Source: Gemmata palustris
GTDB taxonomy: Bacteria; Planctomycetota; Planctomycetia; Gemmatales; Gemmataceae
NCBI RefSeq assembly: GCF_017939745.1
Contig: NZ_JAGKQQ010000001.1
Location: forward strand, 7,765,299-7,829,298
Direction: 5' to 3'
Length of the DNA: 64,000 nt
The number at the start of each line of letters is the position of its first letter. Positions within the stretch are counted from its first letter, which is position 1. Shown here piece by piece: positions 9,527 through 21,933 of the stretch. The notes below the pieces were generated by a model. It saw only the letters and a program-made list of their open reading frames with translations, ran no database searches and was not told the origin of the DNA. The translations under genes and the position numbers were made by a program.

Positions 9527-12500
9527 TCACAGCCGGCGCCGCCGAGCGAACCAAAGTAGGGATTCGGCAAGATCGACCCCGGAACCAGGGGCGGCTAAAA
9601 AGCTGTCGACTTCGATTCCACCGTCGAACGCCTTCACGTGATTGGTACCAGCGGCGAGCGTAATCAGTTCGTTCCGCCCGTTCCCGTCCGCGTCACCCGC
9701 CGCGAATCGAACGCCCCCGGTGTGACCAGAGTAGGCGTAAAAGCTCTGTTGCAAGCTCTCGCCCGCGAAGACTTTCACATGGGAACTCTGTGTCGCCGCG
9801 CCAATGAACAGGCGGGCCGGTAAACCCGTCGGCGGCTCGAAGGTGAAGGTGATGTCGCCGGTGAACCCGTCGAACGCCAGGAGGCTCCGCACCAGCGCGC
9901 CCGTCAGCCCGTCGAACACTTTCACGTGTGACGAGCCGTGGAGCGGGGCTACCGCCACGTCCGCTCGCCCGTCGCTGGTATCGTCCCCCGCGGCCACCTG
10001 AACCCCGCCCGAATAACCCGCGAAGGACATGAAGCTGGCCAGTACCGCTCCTGTTCGGCCACTGAACACTTTTACGTGACTGGAGCCGCTCGCGGTACCG
10101 ACCACGATGTCGGCGAATCCGTCCCCGTCCACGTCGCCGGTCGCGAGCGACACCCCACCGGTAAATCCCTCGAACGCCAGGAAGCTCCGCACCAGCGCGC
10201 CCGTCAGCCCGTCGAGCACCTTCACGTGACTCGACGGGCTGACGGGAGCGACCAGCACGTCCGCAAACCCGTCGCCAGTTACGTCGCCCTGCGCGAACCG
10301 CAGTGTGCCACTGTAACCGGGGAACGGGTCGATTGTGAGTCGCGGGGAGGCGGCCCCGTGTCGTACACCTGCGCGGTCGAACCCGCCGGCGCGCGCGTGA
10401 CGAGTAGCGCGGGCAAAAGCGTGCCCGCGGCCGTCGGGGGCACGGGGGCCAAAACCGGGTTCACATCGGTCACACCGCTCCCGGGCGGGCCGAACAGCGC
10501 CGACAGGTCCGTGCTGGACAGGAGCCAGAATTTGCTCGGGTCGATGAGCCCGAGTTCGCCGAAGTCGTAGTTCGTCCCGCGCTGTTGTAACCCGACCGGG
10601 ATCGTGGTGATGATGTCGTTGCCCGCGATCCCGCCCAGGGTGCCGGCGCGGTCGAGGCCGTCCATCAGGTTCGGGGGCTGCGTCTCGGTCAGCACATACG
10701 TCCCGCCGAACATACCGCGGAAGAGGTAGTTCCCGTTCCCGTCCGTCACGACGAGGGCGAGCACCGTGCGCCCGGCGAGGTCGGTTCCCGTGAGCGCGAC
10801 CGTTGCGCCGGGAACCCCCATCTCGCCGGGGTCGCGAACGCCGTTGTTGTTGGTGTCGATGTACACCGAGCCGGCGAGACTGGAGTTCGCGGCCAACTCG
10901 CCGAAGTTGAACGGCCCGCGGATCGGGAACGGGTCGAGTTCCACGTTGTCGAACCGGTCGTTGCCCACGATTACGGTGAACGGCGGATTCGGGTCGCCGT
11001 TCTGCTCGCGCCCGTCGATGTAACCCGCGGGCTGCGTCTCGACGAACGTGTACAGGCCCGGCGGGAGGATCGGGAACTCCCACCGGCCGGCGCCGTTAGT
11101 GAAGACCGTCAGCGCGCCGCCGGGGATGTCGGACGCGGTCAGCAGGCGCTCCAACGGGGTGCCGGTGAACGCGACCCCGGACACGGTGACCGCGACACCC
11201 GCGATGCCCGGCTCGCCCGATTCCAGCACCGCGTTGTCGTTCAGGTCAACGTAGACGAAGCCGAACGGGTCCGCGGGCGGGTTCTCGCCGAAGTTGTACT
11301 CGGTGCCGTCGTCACCGATGCCGAGCGCGACTTGGAGCTGGTTCTTCGCGGGCGACGAGCCCCGCGGCGCGCCCGCGACCGTTCCGACCGTATCGAGCCC
11401 GTCGTAGAACCCGCTTTGACCCGCATCAAAGACCGACGGCGGTTGAACCTCCCGAACGGTGTAAGTGCCCTCGGGCAACAGGTCGAAGAGGTACCCGCCC
11501 AGCGCGCCGGTGGTGGCGGTTCGCGGGAGCAGCGGGTTGCCGAGCGGGTCCGTGCCGGTGAGGACCAGCGTCACCCCGGCGATGCCGGTTTCCGGCTTCG
11601 CGCCGGTCGGCTCGCGCAGGCCGTTGATGCTGAAGTCGCGGTACACGAACCCCGTAAGCGCTGCCCCCAGGTAAGCGCCCGCGTCCACCGTGTTGTTCGT
11701 TTCTCCGATGGCGAGGGTGACCGGCGCCCGGCCGAGGGTGCGGCTGGCGTCGCTGTCGATCGTGTCGTCCGCCCCGACATTAAGGAGCGTGAAGACGTAC
11801 CCGACCGGCGCGGTAAACTGCACCGTGTACGAACCCGGGCGCAGGTTGGCGAACGAGTACAGCCCGCCGCCACTCGTGGTTGTGGTGAGCGAGAACGATG
11901 AACCGTCCGGGTTCGTGCCCGCGAGGGTGACCGGCAACCCGCCGAGACCCGGTTCGCCGACGTCCTGGAGGCCGTTACCATTGAGGTCGTGCCACACAAA
12001 ATCGCCGACCGTCGCCGGCGGCAGTTCACCGAAGTTGTAGTTCGCGGCGGCCGCGTTCGAGCCGAGCGGGATCGCAATTCCGGTGATCGCGTCCGCGTCG
12101 CGCGGGGTGCCACCCAGGGTGCCGGCGCCCCCGAAGAGTGTACCGGGCGTGTCGCGGCCATCGGCCCGGTTCACCGGCTGGTTCACCTGAGTGATGACGT
12201 ACCCCCCGGGGCCGCTCGGACGCAACCCGGTGAAGCTGTAGGTTCCGGTCGTCGTCACGACCTGCACGCTCACCGCGTTCCCGATGTGGTCGGTGCCGGT
12301 CAGTGTCATCGTGACGGAGCCGGTGATGAGCGCCTCGCCCGCCCCCGGCTCGTAGATCCCGTTGTCGTTGAGGTCGGCGTAGATGAACCCGCCGATGCTG
12401 CTGCTGTTGACCGTGACCTGGGCCGGGTCGCTGTCGTTGTAGGCCCGGCCGCCGAGGAACTGGAAGTAGCTGGTGTAGTCGAGCGTGGCAGTGTTCGGAA

Positions 12501-15500
12501 CGACGGCCCCCGGCAGCGGGGCGCCGGTCAGCCGGGCCTGATAAGTGATCGTCAGCGTCTCGCCGAGGGCGAGCAGGGCGACCACGGTCACGGTCGTGTC
12601 CCCGGTCCCGTTCCCGTTACTGACGAGGGCAACCGACGAGCCGGAAGCCGTAACGGTACCGGGAATCAGTTCCAGGTTGCCCGCGTTCAGCAGGTCCCGC
12701 ACGGCCACTTCAAACGCGGGCGCGGTGGATTGGGGCAGGTGGGTGACGGTCACGGTGTAGGTGAGCACGTCCCCGGCGTCGGCACTGGCGGGCGACACGG
12801 ACTTCTGGATGTCCAGTGCGGGCTCGACGATGTCGGCCACTGCGGTGTCGGAGATCGTACCGAATCCGTAGTTGAGCGTGGCGGTGTTGGTCACCTGCTG
12901 GCCGGAGACGTTTTCCGGCAGATCGGTGACCCGCCCGACCACGTCTACGACGATCTGATCGCGCGCGTCGGTGACGTTGTCGGGCGCGTTGACCACCGTT
13001 CCGAAGTTGAACGTAACTGTGGAACCGGCAACGACACCCGGCGCACCGACCGCCAGGGCGCTACCGGAGATGTTCCCGCCGATCGCGACCACCCGGGCCG
13101 ATCCGAACACGACCGTCCCGCCGAACATCGTCGGCAGCAGGTCCATCAGATTCAGCGTCGAGGTGCCCTCGGGCACCGTAATGGTGAGTCGGTAGGTGAC
13201 GGACTCGCCGACGGTCAGGTCGACGAGGGTCGGGTCGAACTGGTCGCTGCCGGTCAACGGGGTGCCGGTGCTGAGGATGTTCTTGTCCAGATCCGGGGTG
13301 ACGATCGTGAGCGCGGCCGACGTGCTGCCGGAGTAGTCGTTGATGCCCCCGGAACCGTTCCGCTCACCGTCGGACGCGCCCGACGCGCCCGGCGTGACGG
13401 AATCCGTAGGGTTCACCAGCGTCCCGTTGCCGGGTAAACTGGTCCACGTCACGTTCGCGGTGTTCGTAATGGTTTCGCCCGACTGAACGCCCGCGGTCAA
13501 AACGACCTCGTACAAGACGCTAATCACGTCACCGGGATCGACACGGGCGAGTGTCACATCCGCGGTGGCGCCGGTCGAATTGTTTGTGAACCCTGCCACG
13601 AGTTGGACGCCGTTTCGGAACACGACGATACTGGCCGGGTCGATGACCATCTTGCCAGCCGGCGGGGTGTCGGTGAGTCGCACATCGTAGGCCGCGGACG
13701 TGAACCGGTCGACCCCGCTGGCGTAATCGACGCGGTAACGCACCCGGTCACCGGCGTCGTGCGGGTTCGTATCGGGCTGGTCCGGATCGGTCGGCGAAAC
13801 TACGGACTTGCCTTCGACGACAATAACCGGCTCGGCGACCCGGAGCGTGGCACTGGCGGTGTTGCCGGTCACGACCCCGTTCACCAGCGTGGAGACCTCG
13901 TTCACCAGAACCGCACCGGCCTGGTTCCCCGCGCTGTTGGTAACGAGCGCGTTGAACTCGACGAGCACGAACTCGAAATCGTTGCTCGGGTCGGGCGGGT
14001 TGCCCACCATCCCGAGGTCGAACGTGACCTGCGTGCGCCCGCTGACCGTGGCGAGCGAGATCAGGCCCGCCGGGATGGGGAACTCCGGGGTCAGCGTCGT
14101 GACGTTGTTCTCGTCCCCGGTGAGGTAGAGGTCGGGTGGGAGCAGCGGGGCCGGGTCCGTCAGGTTCGAGGCAACGAGGTTGTCGCCGGCGTCGCTGACC
14201 AGGGCGACGAACCCGCTGCCGTCGGAGAGTAACTGCACCCCGGCCGGGAGCAGGTCCACGAACTGAAAGCTCGTCGGGGTGCCGAATTCCGGGATCGCCA
14301 CCGTTACGCGGTAGCGGACGATTTCGCCCACGACCACGTTCGCGGGATCGCCGGTCGCGGTCTCCGAGGTCACCTTCACGGCTTTGAACAGTTGCGGGTT
14401 CAGAATGTTGATGTCCGCGCCGTCGGTGGCGACGTAGTCGTTCACGCCCCCGGCGCCGGTGCGCTCGGTCGAATCGGGGGTGAACGGCGAGCGCTGTCCG
14501 GGGACACCGTTGAGGCTCGTCCAGCGCACCGCCGCATCGTTCGGGATCACTTGCCCGACCGTCACGGTCGTGGCGACGTTGCCGACGACCGTGATGGTGA
14601 TCGTCCGCGCGGCGTCCACCAGCAGGTCGAAGTCGCCGCCCGCGACGGTCCGGAGCACGAGCCGGTTGCCGTTGCCCGGGTCGGGCACCAGTTCAAAGTT
14701 CGCGCTCGTAACGATCCCCGTCGTATCAACGACGGTGAAACTCAGGTTCTCGAGCGGGGAACCGACCTGACCCGCGAGGAACAGGTCGCTGAAGGTCACG
14801 TCGAAAGCGTCGGCCGTGAACTGGTTCGCGCCGGGCACGTTTTGGAGCGTGATGGTGTACGCGAACGGGTCGCCCGCGTCGCCGGTATCGCCGGCGCCGT
14901 CCACTGACACGGACTTCGCGATCCGCACCTGCGGCTCGATGACCGTGACGTTCGGGGCCGCCGCGCTGATCGTGGGACCGCCCTGATAGGTCAGGCTCAC
15001 CCCGTTGTTCACCAGATCGCCGGCGTTCGACTGCGCGTTGTTGACCACCACCGCCGTGTACACCAGTTCGATGACCTCCGGAACCGCGTTGCTGGAGTTG
15101 CCGTTGACGATGTTGCCCAGGGTCCAGGTGACGGTCCGGCCGCTGTTGGTGACGACCGGGACCAGGCCGCCGCTCAGAGTCACACCGCCCGGGAGAGTGC
15201 TCGAAACCATCCCGACGAAGGCCAGTTCCGGATCGAGGGTGTCCGTGAGGATCGCGCCAGGGGTGGTCCCCTCCGGCACGGTAATCCGCACGCGGTAGGT
15301 CACCAGCTCGCCGATGACGGCTTCGGTGCTCGCGTTGAACGTGTCCGCGATCTCGGTGCCGACGAGCGTTTTCGTCACGGTCGGGGCAGCGATCTGCACG
15401 GTGGCGTCGTCGGTGAGGCCGCCGGGAACGAAGTTCGGGCCGCCCTCGCTGCCGGCGTAGTTGGCCAGCGTCGCAACGTCCGTGATGATCTGGTTGGTCC

Positions 15501-18279
15501 GGTTGCCCGACGTGAGCAGGTCGAACGTGATGACGACGATGTTGCTGCCGTCCTGAACCGTCACCCCGTTGACCGAGCCGGGACCGATGGCCCCGCGACC
15601 CGCGGACGGGTCGCGGAGGCGGATGCCGCCGAGCTCGTCGAACGAGCCGTTCGACACCACGTCGAACGGGACGAGGGTCCCGGCCCCGTCGGTGACGCGC
15701 AGGTTGATGCCGCCCGGGGGCAGCGTGAAGCCTTCGGGGAGAGTATCGCGGATCAACAGGTCGAACGCCCCGTTCGGTCCGGACCCGGTGTTCTCGACCA
15801 CCACTGCGAAGGTGACCAAATCGCTCTGGTCGACGTTGCGGAGGTTGCTGTTGATCGGCGTCGCGGCCAGGCCCGCGAAGCTGATGGTGCCGGTGAATCG
15901 CGCGCCGGCGGTGCCGGGGGCGTTGAACGCGACCGGACCGACCGCGCCCGGCGAGAAGGTGCCGTTCGGGTTGTTCGTGGCGACGACGCCCTTCGTGATG
16001 TTCAGGAGCGGCTCTTGCAGTACCACCTGGCTGATGGCGTCGCCCGTGACCGTCTCGAGCACCGTGTTGTTCGACCGCACCTGCGCGCCGTTGCTCAGCA
16101 GCAGTTGGTCGGCGAACGGGTCGGTGCTCACGGTGACCGTGAACAGGATGTCGATCGTGGCCGGCGCGTTGGTCGGGTCGTCGTAGGTGCCGTAATTGAA
16201 AATGACGCTGTTGGCGGAGGAATTCGGGCCGACCGTTGGCACAATGCCCGAGCGCGCGGTGAAGGTGTCGGCGGGGCCGAATTTCGCGCGCCCCGCCACC
16301 GGCACCGCGGCACTCACCACGTTGTCGATACCGGTCACCGCGCCGGTCGTGTCCACGTCGAAGATCGGCAGCGGCAAAAAATCCGTGACGGTCAGGTTGT
16401 CGACGTCGGCGGTGGGGAGGGAGTACCGCAGCCGGTACGTCACCGTGTCCCCCGGGGAGATCCTCGGGGTAGCGGAGGTGTTGAGTACACCGTTGATCGC
16501 GTAGACCGTCTTGACGAACGAGCCACTGACGGTCTTGTTGCTAGTGGAGCTGGTGTCGTCCTCGCTGTTGCCGTTGGGGGTCAGGTCGGTGACGTTGAGC
16601 AAGTCGCCCGAGATGGTGACGTTGTTGCTGATGGGATCGCCCTGGTCCAGTGACGGGTTCCCGGACGGGAAGTCGATCTCGTAACGGTCCTGAACGACGG
16701 TCCGAAACGTGATCGTCCCCTGTGTCGGGCCGAACGGCAGCGGCGGGTCCGACGTTGGCGGGCCGATGCCGGTTCCACCCACGGGGATCGCGCCGCCGAC
16801 GAGCCGCCCGTTCGTCGAGAACCCGCGCGCGGCCAGCTCTGCGGACACACGCAATACCAACCGGTCGCTGCCACCGGTAACGTTTGGTGTCAGTGTGAAG
16901 TTGGCCGCGCCGAACGCGCCGGACGTGTTCCCGCCGGCGCCGTGCCCGTCGATCACGAATAGCGTCGGGGTGCCGGTGAACAACTGCCCGTCGCTGAAAA
17001 GGTCGGTAAGGACGATGTTCTGGAACGCGAAGTAGTCCGACACCTGGAAGTTGATGGTGTACTCGACCGTGTCGCCGGGGCTGAGGCCGGGCGCACCGGT
17101 GTCGACGACGACGCTCAACGTCTTCTGCGTCGCGATGGATTTTAGCGTCAGCGTGTGATCGTTTGCGGTTATATCGGACGTGACCGTTGTAGTCGGATCG
17201 CGCGGGTCGATGGGCGCCCATGTCGCCGACGCGCTGGCGTCATCAACGGCCGTCGTGTCGTCACCGGTGCTGGGGTCGATGATCGGCGAGAGCGGTGCGT
17301 CGATGCGCGGCACGTAGTAACTGAACGTCATCTGCGCGTCGACCGTGGCGGCGGTGCCGGTGACACTCGCGAACCGACGGGTCAACGTTCCGCCCGGGGC
17401 CGTGGTGGACGGCGTACTGATCGCGGTGGTCGCCCCGCTCGTGGACACCACGGAAACGAACTGCAGTTCGGGCGGGAGGACGTCGGTCAGGTCGAGGGCC
17501 GTTAGCGTCTGCCCGGTCGCGACGTCGACGCTCACACGGTACTGGCGCGGGAAGTTCGGGCCGGTGGTCGTTTCGTCCTCGGGGCCGAGGTACGTCTTCG
17601 TCAGGCGGAAGAGCGTCGGGGTGACCGACGAGGCCACCGGCGCGCCGATGAGTGACGGGTCGGTCGCCGGGTTGTCGAGCGCGTCGTTGCCGAACCGGAA
17701 CCCGCCCTCCGCGCGGACCGGGAGCGGGACGTTCACATCGGCGAGGTTGCTCACCGCGGCAGTGATGACGATGTCCGCCGGAGGTTGGGCGGGCGTGAAA
17801 CTACCGTATGGAACTTCCAGCACCACGAGTTGATCGCCCGGCTGGAAGCCGGCCGGCGGGGTGATCGTGACCGGTTGGCCGCTCGCGCTCTTCGCGAAGG
17901 GGTGCGGTACCCCGGCGGACGTGAGCGTGATAACGGTTGCCCGGACGGTGGTCCCGAGGTACGCGGCGCTGACGAACGTGATCCCGTCGTCGACCGCGGC
18001 CCCGGCCCCGTCGGCGCCGGTCGCGGGGAGGTACAGGTCCACGAACGGTCCGTAGCCCGTATCGGTCACCGAAGTGTTGTCGAAGCGAACGGTGAACGTG
18101 AGATTTTCACCGATCAGTGACTCGGCCGGGAGCCCGGTGAGCGTGGCCGTTGGAGCGGCCGCGGGCGCCGTGCGGTCTTCGAGTTGTTCACACAACAATC
18201 GCCACTTCTGGAACGTCCTCCTACGAGGTGCGGTTGGGGAGAGGTTCGCTCCCGTACCCCTCAAATGGCGCCCGAACAT
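9527..18279 (-). CDS. Giant DUF11/SdrD-B/FG-GAP-like surface protein, one frameshift
   Basis: The start at 18279 (MFGRHLRGTG) precedes the planctomycete N-terminal motif CEQLEDRTAPA. Residues about 40-1960 contain about ten DUF11 / conserved-repeat modules, recognisable by returns such as LNITKGV, TVTKTLVG, VRIAKSVS and LDIQKSVS. Residues about 1962-2573 hold five SdrD-B/Cna-B-like domains (GGFIYADLNDNGIYEPGAGE, VGDFVWHDLNGNGLQDVGEP, AGSVYIDTNNNGVRDPGEMG). After a frame change near 10360 the C-terminus has about six FG-GAP-like repeats (VTGDGFADVLVAP, SSHVKVFDGLTGALVRS) with DxDxDG calcium-type loops. Adding one base at the GGGG tract there gives one protein of about 2917 residues. It is probably an adhesin or S-layer-like surface protein. 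Without that base the main frame ends at 10279 and lacks the FG-GAP region. Confidence 0.85.
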
Positions 18280-18676
18280 CCCCGACCCTCCGAGAGCTTC
18301 AGGAAACTGTTGGGGGCGATGTTGGAGGCCGACGTTACACCAGTATCCCGAAGGGGCCACTCAGCGACCCCAAGTTTTTGCCCGAGTGATACTAATGTTT
18401 TGACGAGTTGCCGGATTTTTCGACATCTGCGATATGCTACGACTTGGTCGGTGGCTGGTTCGTCCATCGAAACCACTGTTCCCAGTTCGGCTTTGCCGAT
18501 TTTGGATATCGCTCACTTTCTCCTCGCCTCTATAGTCGCGCGGCCGGTACGTTACCAAAATCGCCGCGGGCTCCCGCTTCCCCTCGGGCGCCGCGATCTC
18601 GGTCCGTCGGGAAGAAGTGAGTTCCTTGGTGTCGGACTTGTGGACCGGCCCGTTTTCTCAACCGGAGTTTTGCACC
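18280..18676. other. Divergent intergenic region
   Basis: About 400 bp between the start of the giant surface-protein gene (minus) and the HAD phosphatase (plus). It must contain both promoters. It is locally AT-richer around 18370-18540. I see no RNA gene, no clear operator and no open frame with coding character. Confidence 0.6.
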
Positions 18677-19711
18677 ATGCGTTCGCGCCTCCCCTACCGA
18701 GCCGCGCTGGTCGCGGTCGCCTTCGCGCTCGGGTTCTACGGTTCGGTCCCCGCTCCTCTGACCGCACGCGCGCAGAAGGTAGAGAAGATCGACCCGCTGC
18801 CCTCCTGGAACGAGGGCGCCGCGAAAACCGCGATCCTCGACTTCGTCGCGCGAACAACCAAGGAGGGCTCGCCGGACTTTGTCCCGGCGCCCGAGCGGAT
18901 CGCGGTGTTCGACAACGACGGCACCCTGTGGCCCGAGAACCCGCTCCCCTTCGAGCTGGCCTTCACGTTCGACGCCGCCAAAGCCCGTGTAGCGAAGAAG
19001 CCCGAGCTGAAAGACACGCCCGCGTACAAGGCGCTCGCCGAGGGCGACATCTCCGCGCTGGCCGCAGATCACCACAAACTTCTCATGCAACTCGCACTCG
19101 ACACGCACGCGGGCATGACGACCGACGAGTTCCACAAATCGGTCGCGGACTGGATCGCGACCGCGAAGCACCCGCGCTACAAGCGGCTCTACGCGGACTG
19201 CACGTTCCTACCCATGCAGGAGGCCCTGAAGCTGCTGCGGGCGAACGGCTACAAGACGTTCATCGTCTCCGGCGGCACGGTCGAGTTCATGCGGGTCTGG
19301 GCGGAGAAGGTGTACGGCATCCCGCCCGAACAGGTCGTCGGAACCACCTTCAAAACGAAGTACGCGCTGGTCGACGAGAAGCCCGCGCTCACGATCCTGC
19401 CCGAGATCGCGCTGATCGACGACAAGGCCGGTAAGCCGGTCGGCATCCAGCAGTTCATCGGCCGGCGCCCGGTGATGTGCTTCGGCAACTCCGACGGCGA
19501 CCACGAAATGCTCCAGTGGACGACGGTCGGGCGCAAACCGAGTTTCGGGCTGATCGTCCACCACACCGATGGTGACCGCGAGTACGCCTACGACGCGAAG
19601 CCGAAGAGCAGCGGGAAGCTCGTCGAGGCACTGGAGGCGGCACCGAAACGCGGGTGGACCGTCGTGGACATGAAGAAGGACTGGAAGCAGGTCTTCACGT
19701 CCGAAAAGTAA
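18677..19711 (+). CDS. Exported HAD-superfamily phosphatase
   Basis: A 344-residue protein from ATG 18677, chosen because it opens a signal peptide (AALVAVAFALGFYGSV); an in-frame ATG 60 bases earlier would put a hydrophilic leader in front. HAD motif I is FDNDGT (D79, D81: nucleophile and acid/base). Motif II is IVSGG (S198). Motif IV is GNSDGD (270-275). The long helical cap between motifs I and II resembles phosphoserine-phosphatase-like (PF12710) enzymes. It likely hydrolyses a phosphomonoester in the periplasm; the substrate cannot be told. It is monocistronic. Confidence 0.82.
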   Translation: MRSRLPYRAALVAVAFALGFYGSVPAPLTARAQKVEKIDPLPSWNEGAAKTAILDFVARTTKEGSPDFVPAPERIAVFDNDGTLWPENPLPFELAFTFDAAKARVAKKPELKDTPAYKALAEGDISALAADHHKLLMQLALDTHAGMTTDEFHKSVADWIATAKHPRYKRLYADCTFLPMQEALKLLRANGYKTFIVSGGTVEFMRVWAEKVYGIPPEQVVGTTFKTKYALVDEKPALTILPEIALIDDKAGKPVGIQQFIGRRPVMCFGNSDGDHEMLQWTTVGRKPSFGLIVHHTDGDREYAYDAKPKSSGKLVEALEAAPKRGWTVVDMKKDWKQVFTSEK

Positions 19712-19945
19712 TCCCTTCGGGCCGGGCTCGATCTGCCGCTTCTTATTCACGAGAGGCGCCACCGTGGCACGTCTCGTAGTGGTTCTCGCGAGTTAAATTC
19801 GGCGCCGCTAAAGCAGGGCTCAAGGCGATCACTCTGTGAGTGAACGCCTCCAGGAGATAGTTCTGGTGCGCCCGAAGGAGCCAAAACGCGCGAAGTGACC
19901 GGAGTTCCCCGGCCGTGCCCGCATCAACCGTTTGGGACCGAACCG

Positions 19946-20734
19946 ATGGACGCGATCGCGAACGTGCCGATGTGGGCGCTGGTGACCGGCCTGTTGGCCC
20001 TGATGACGGCGGCCAACGAGTGCGGGTTCCGGCTCGGGCGCCGGTACCACCGGGGAGAACCGGAGCCGGCCCGCGCGGTCTCGACCGCGCTCAAGGGGAG
20101 CGTGTTCGGGCTGGTCGCCCTGTTACTGGGGTTCTCGTTCTCGATGACCGCGAGCCGGCACGAGGCGCGCCGGAAGGTGGTGCTCGACGAAGCGAACGCG
20201 GTCGGCACCTGCTACTTGCGGGGCGGGCTGCTGGCAGATCCCGAACGCGCGCGCATCCGGGACGCGCTGCGCGGGTACGTCGCGGTGCGGTTGGAGCACT
20301 TCGAGAAGGGTCTCGACCCGGAGGAATACCGGCGCACCAGCCGGGAAATGGACCGCCTGCTCGCCGAGGTGTGGGCGGCGGTCGAAGCCGCGACGCGGAA
20401 GAACCCGGAAGCGGTTCGCACGAGCCAGATCGTTCCCGCCGCGAACGAGGTGCTCGACCTCAGCAGCACGCGCGCCTGGGCGACCCGGAACCACCTGCCG
20501 GCCCCGGTACTGGTGCTGCTCGTCGCGAGCGTCGCGGTGGCGAGCCTGCTCATGGGGCACTCGTCCGGCCAAGCCGGGAAGCGGCACACGGGCCTGTGGG
20601 CGGCGCTCAACGTGCTGCTGGTGCTCGTGCTCTTCGTGGTGCTGGATTTCGATCGGCCGCGGCGGGGGCTCATCCGGGTCGATCACACCCCGCTGGTCGA
20701 ACTGAAGGCGAGTTTCGACGGGCCGCCGAACTGA
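19946..20734 (+). CDS. Bestrophin-like (DUF4239-type) membrane protein
   Basis: 262 residues from ATG 19946 (MDAIANVPMW). Two N-terminal membrane segments (about 8-25 and 50-68: ALKGSVFGLVALLLGFSFSM) are followed by a charged helical region with SRHEARRKVVLDEANAVGT. Two C-terminal segments (APVLVLLVASVAVASLLMG, LWAALNVLLVLVLFVVLDF) close the protein. The pattern TASRHE...DEANAIGTxYLR is characteristic of DUF4239/bestrophin-like bacterial proteins, proposed to be channels; the function is unproven. It ends 5 bp before the stop of the convergent AraC gene. Confidence 0.75.
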   Translation: MDAIANVPMWALVTGLLALMTAANECGFRLGRRYHRGEPEPARAVSTALKGSVFGLVALLLGFSFSMTASRHEARRKVVLDEANAVGTCYLRGGLLADPERARIRDALRGYVAVRLEHFEKGLDPEEYRRTSREMDRLLAEVWAAVEAATRKNPEAVRTSQIVPAANEVLDLSSTRAWATRNHLPAPVLVLLVASVAVASLLMGHSSGQAGKRHTGLWAALNVLLVLVLFVVLDFDRPRRGLIRVDHTPLVELKASFDGPPN

Positions 20735-20739
20735 GGGCT

Positions 20740-21747
20740 TCACGCGAGGCCGTCCGGAGGGTCGAACGTGAAGACCCGTTCGGTGCTTCGGGCACGATCC
20801 GTCTGGGAGGGGCGCTCGCCGAACAACCGGCGGTAGTCGGCCGCGAAGTTACCGAGGTGATGGAACCCGTACCCGCGGGCCACGTCGGAGATCGCGGCCG
20901 CCGGGTCCGCCTTCAGGCCCGAGCGGACCGTGTTGAGCCGCACGGCCTTGTAGTAAGCCATCGGGCCGAGCCCCAGGCGCTCGTGGAACGCCAGGCGCAG
21001 CGTCCGGTCACTCACCCGTAGTTCCTTACACAGATCGATCGCCCCCAGTGGCTCGCGGAGGTGAGCCCGCATCAACTCTTCGGCCCGCCGCACGAGCGCG
21101 GCGAGCGAAAGCGCGGAGCGCCGGGCGACCCCCACGGGCGCGACCCCCGCGACGACCGCCCGGACGCACTCTTGTTCGAGCTGGTGCCCCTCGCCGGTCG
21201 CGAGCAGTGCGGGGTCCGCAACGGCCCGCGCGAGCAACTGGAGGATCTTGTTGTGGACCCTCGAGTACGCATCGGGGGCCGGGACCAGTGCGTCCCACGT
21301 CGTCGGCCACGCGCCGGCCGCGCCGCCCGACAAGCTCCGCGCCGCTTCTTCCATGAAGTCCGCCCCGGCCGAGATTCCCGTACTCGTACACCGCCGTGCG
21401 GTGTAGTGGTTCGTCTCGGTGTCGGGGCCGTGGACGACGAACTGACCCGGATCGAGGCGCCGACCCTGCCAGATCCCGCCCGCGTTCGCGGGCGTCACGG
21501 TGTACAGGCTGAACAGCCCGGGGGCGCCGCGCCCGCGCGCGAGAACCGTTTGGTTCAGATCGACCGAGACGATCCGCCCCGCGCGCCCGCGCGCCAGGCT
21601 CAGGGTGCCGTCGAACCGGCCCGAAGAGAGCTGCTCGAACCGCCCGCTCCACCCTGAATAGAACGCCGCGAGCTGGTCGAAGTCTGAGAGGCTGCGGGCG
21701 AGCGCGACGGGGGGTTGCGCCGGGAAGGACCCGCGCGGGATAGACAT
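20740..21747 (-). CDS. AraC-family transcriptional regulator
   Basis: 335 residues. The C-terminal 100 residues form the double helix-turn-helix AraC domain (EPLGAIDLCKELRVSDRTLR, then LGLGPMAYYKAVRLNTVRSG, then ISDVARGYGFHHLGNFAADY with the RRLFGERPSQ tail). The N-terminal 200 residues would be the ligand or oligomerisation domain; their sequence (FDQLAAFYSGWSGRFEQLSS) recalls EutR-like regulators. It diverges from the arylsulfatase gene with 186 bp between starts. Inference: it may control that gene. Confidence 0.88.
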   Translation of the reverse strand: MSIPRGSFPAQPPVALARSLSDFDQLAAFYSGWSGRFEQLSSGRFDGTLSLARGRAGRIVSVDLNQTVLARGRGAPGLFSLYTVTPANAGGIWQGRRLDPGQFVVHGPDTETNHYTARRCTSTGISAGADFMEEAARSLSGGAAGAWPTTWDALVPAPDAYSRVHNKILQLLARAVADPALLATGEGHQLEQECVRAVVAGVAPVGVARRSALSLAALVRRAEELMRAHLREPLGAIDLCKELRVSDRTLRLAFHERLGLGPMAYYKAVRLNTVRSGLKADPAAAISDVARGYGFHHLGNFAADYRRLFGERPSQTDRARSTERVFTFDPPDGLA

Positions 21748-21933
21748 GGCGGTTCTCTACCTGTTCAGATACGCAGATCGATCGACCGACCGTCGCGTGG
21801 CCCTTTGCCGCTTTTGGATAGTTTAGGAAAATTCATTCGCTCTCGGTTTATCTCGCGGTTAAAGGTACACCTCACGGGCGGCGCGTGACGTTCGATCTCT
21901 CACTTCTCTTCTTCATGAAATTGAGGATACACC

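Noticed and set aside
11989-13437. Long open frame (482 codons) on the plus strand opposite the giant surface-protein gene
   Set aside because: It is Arg/Gly/Val-rich without motifs and lies wholly antisense to well-supported repeat domains; high GC alone keeps the frame open.
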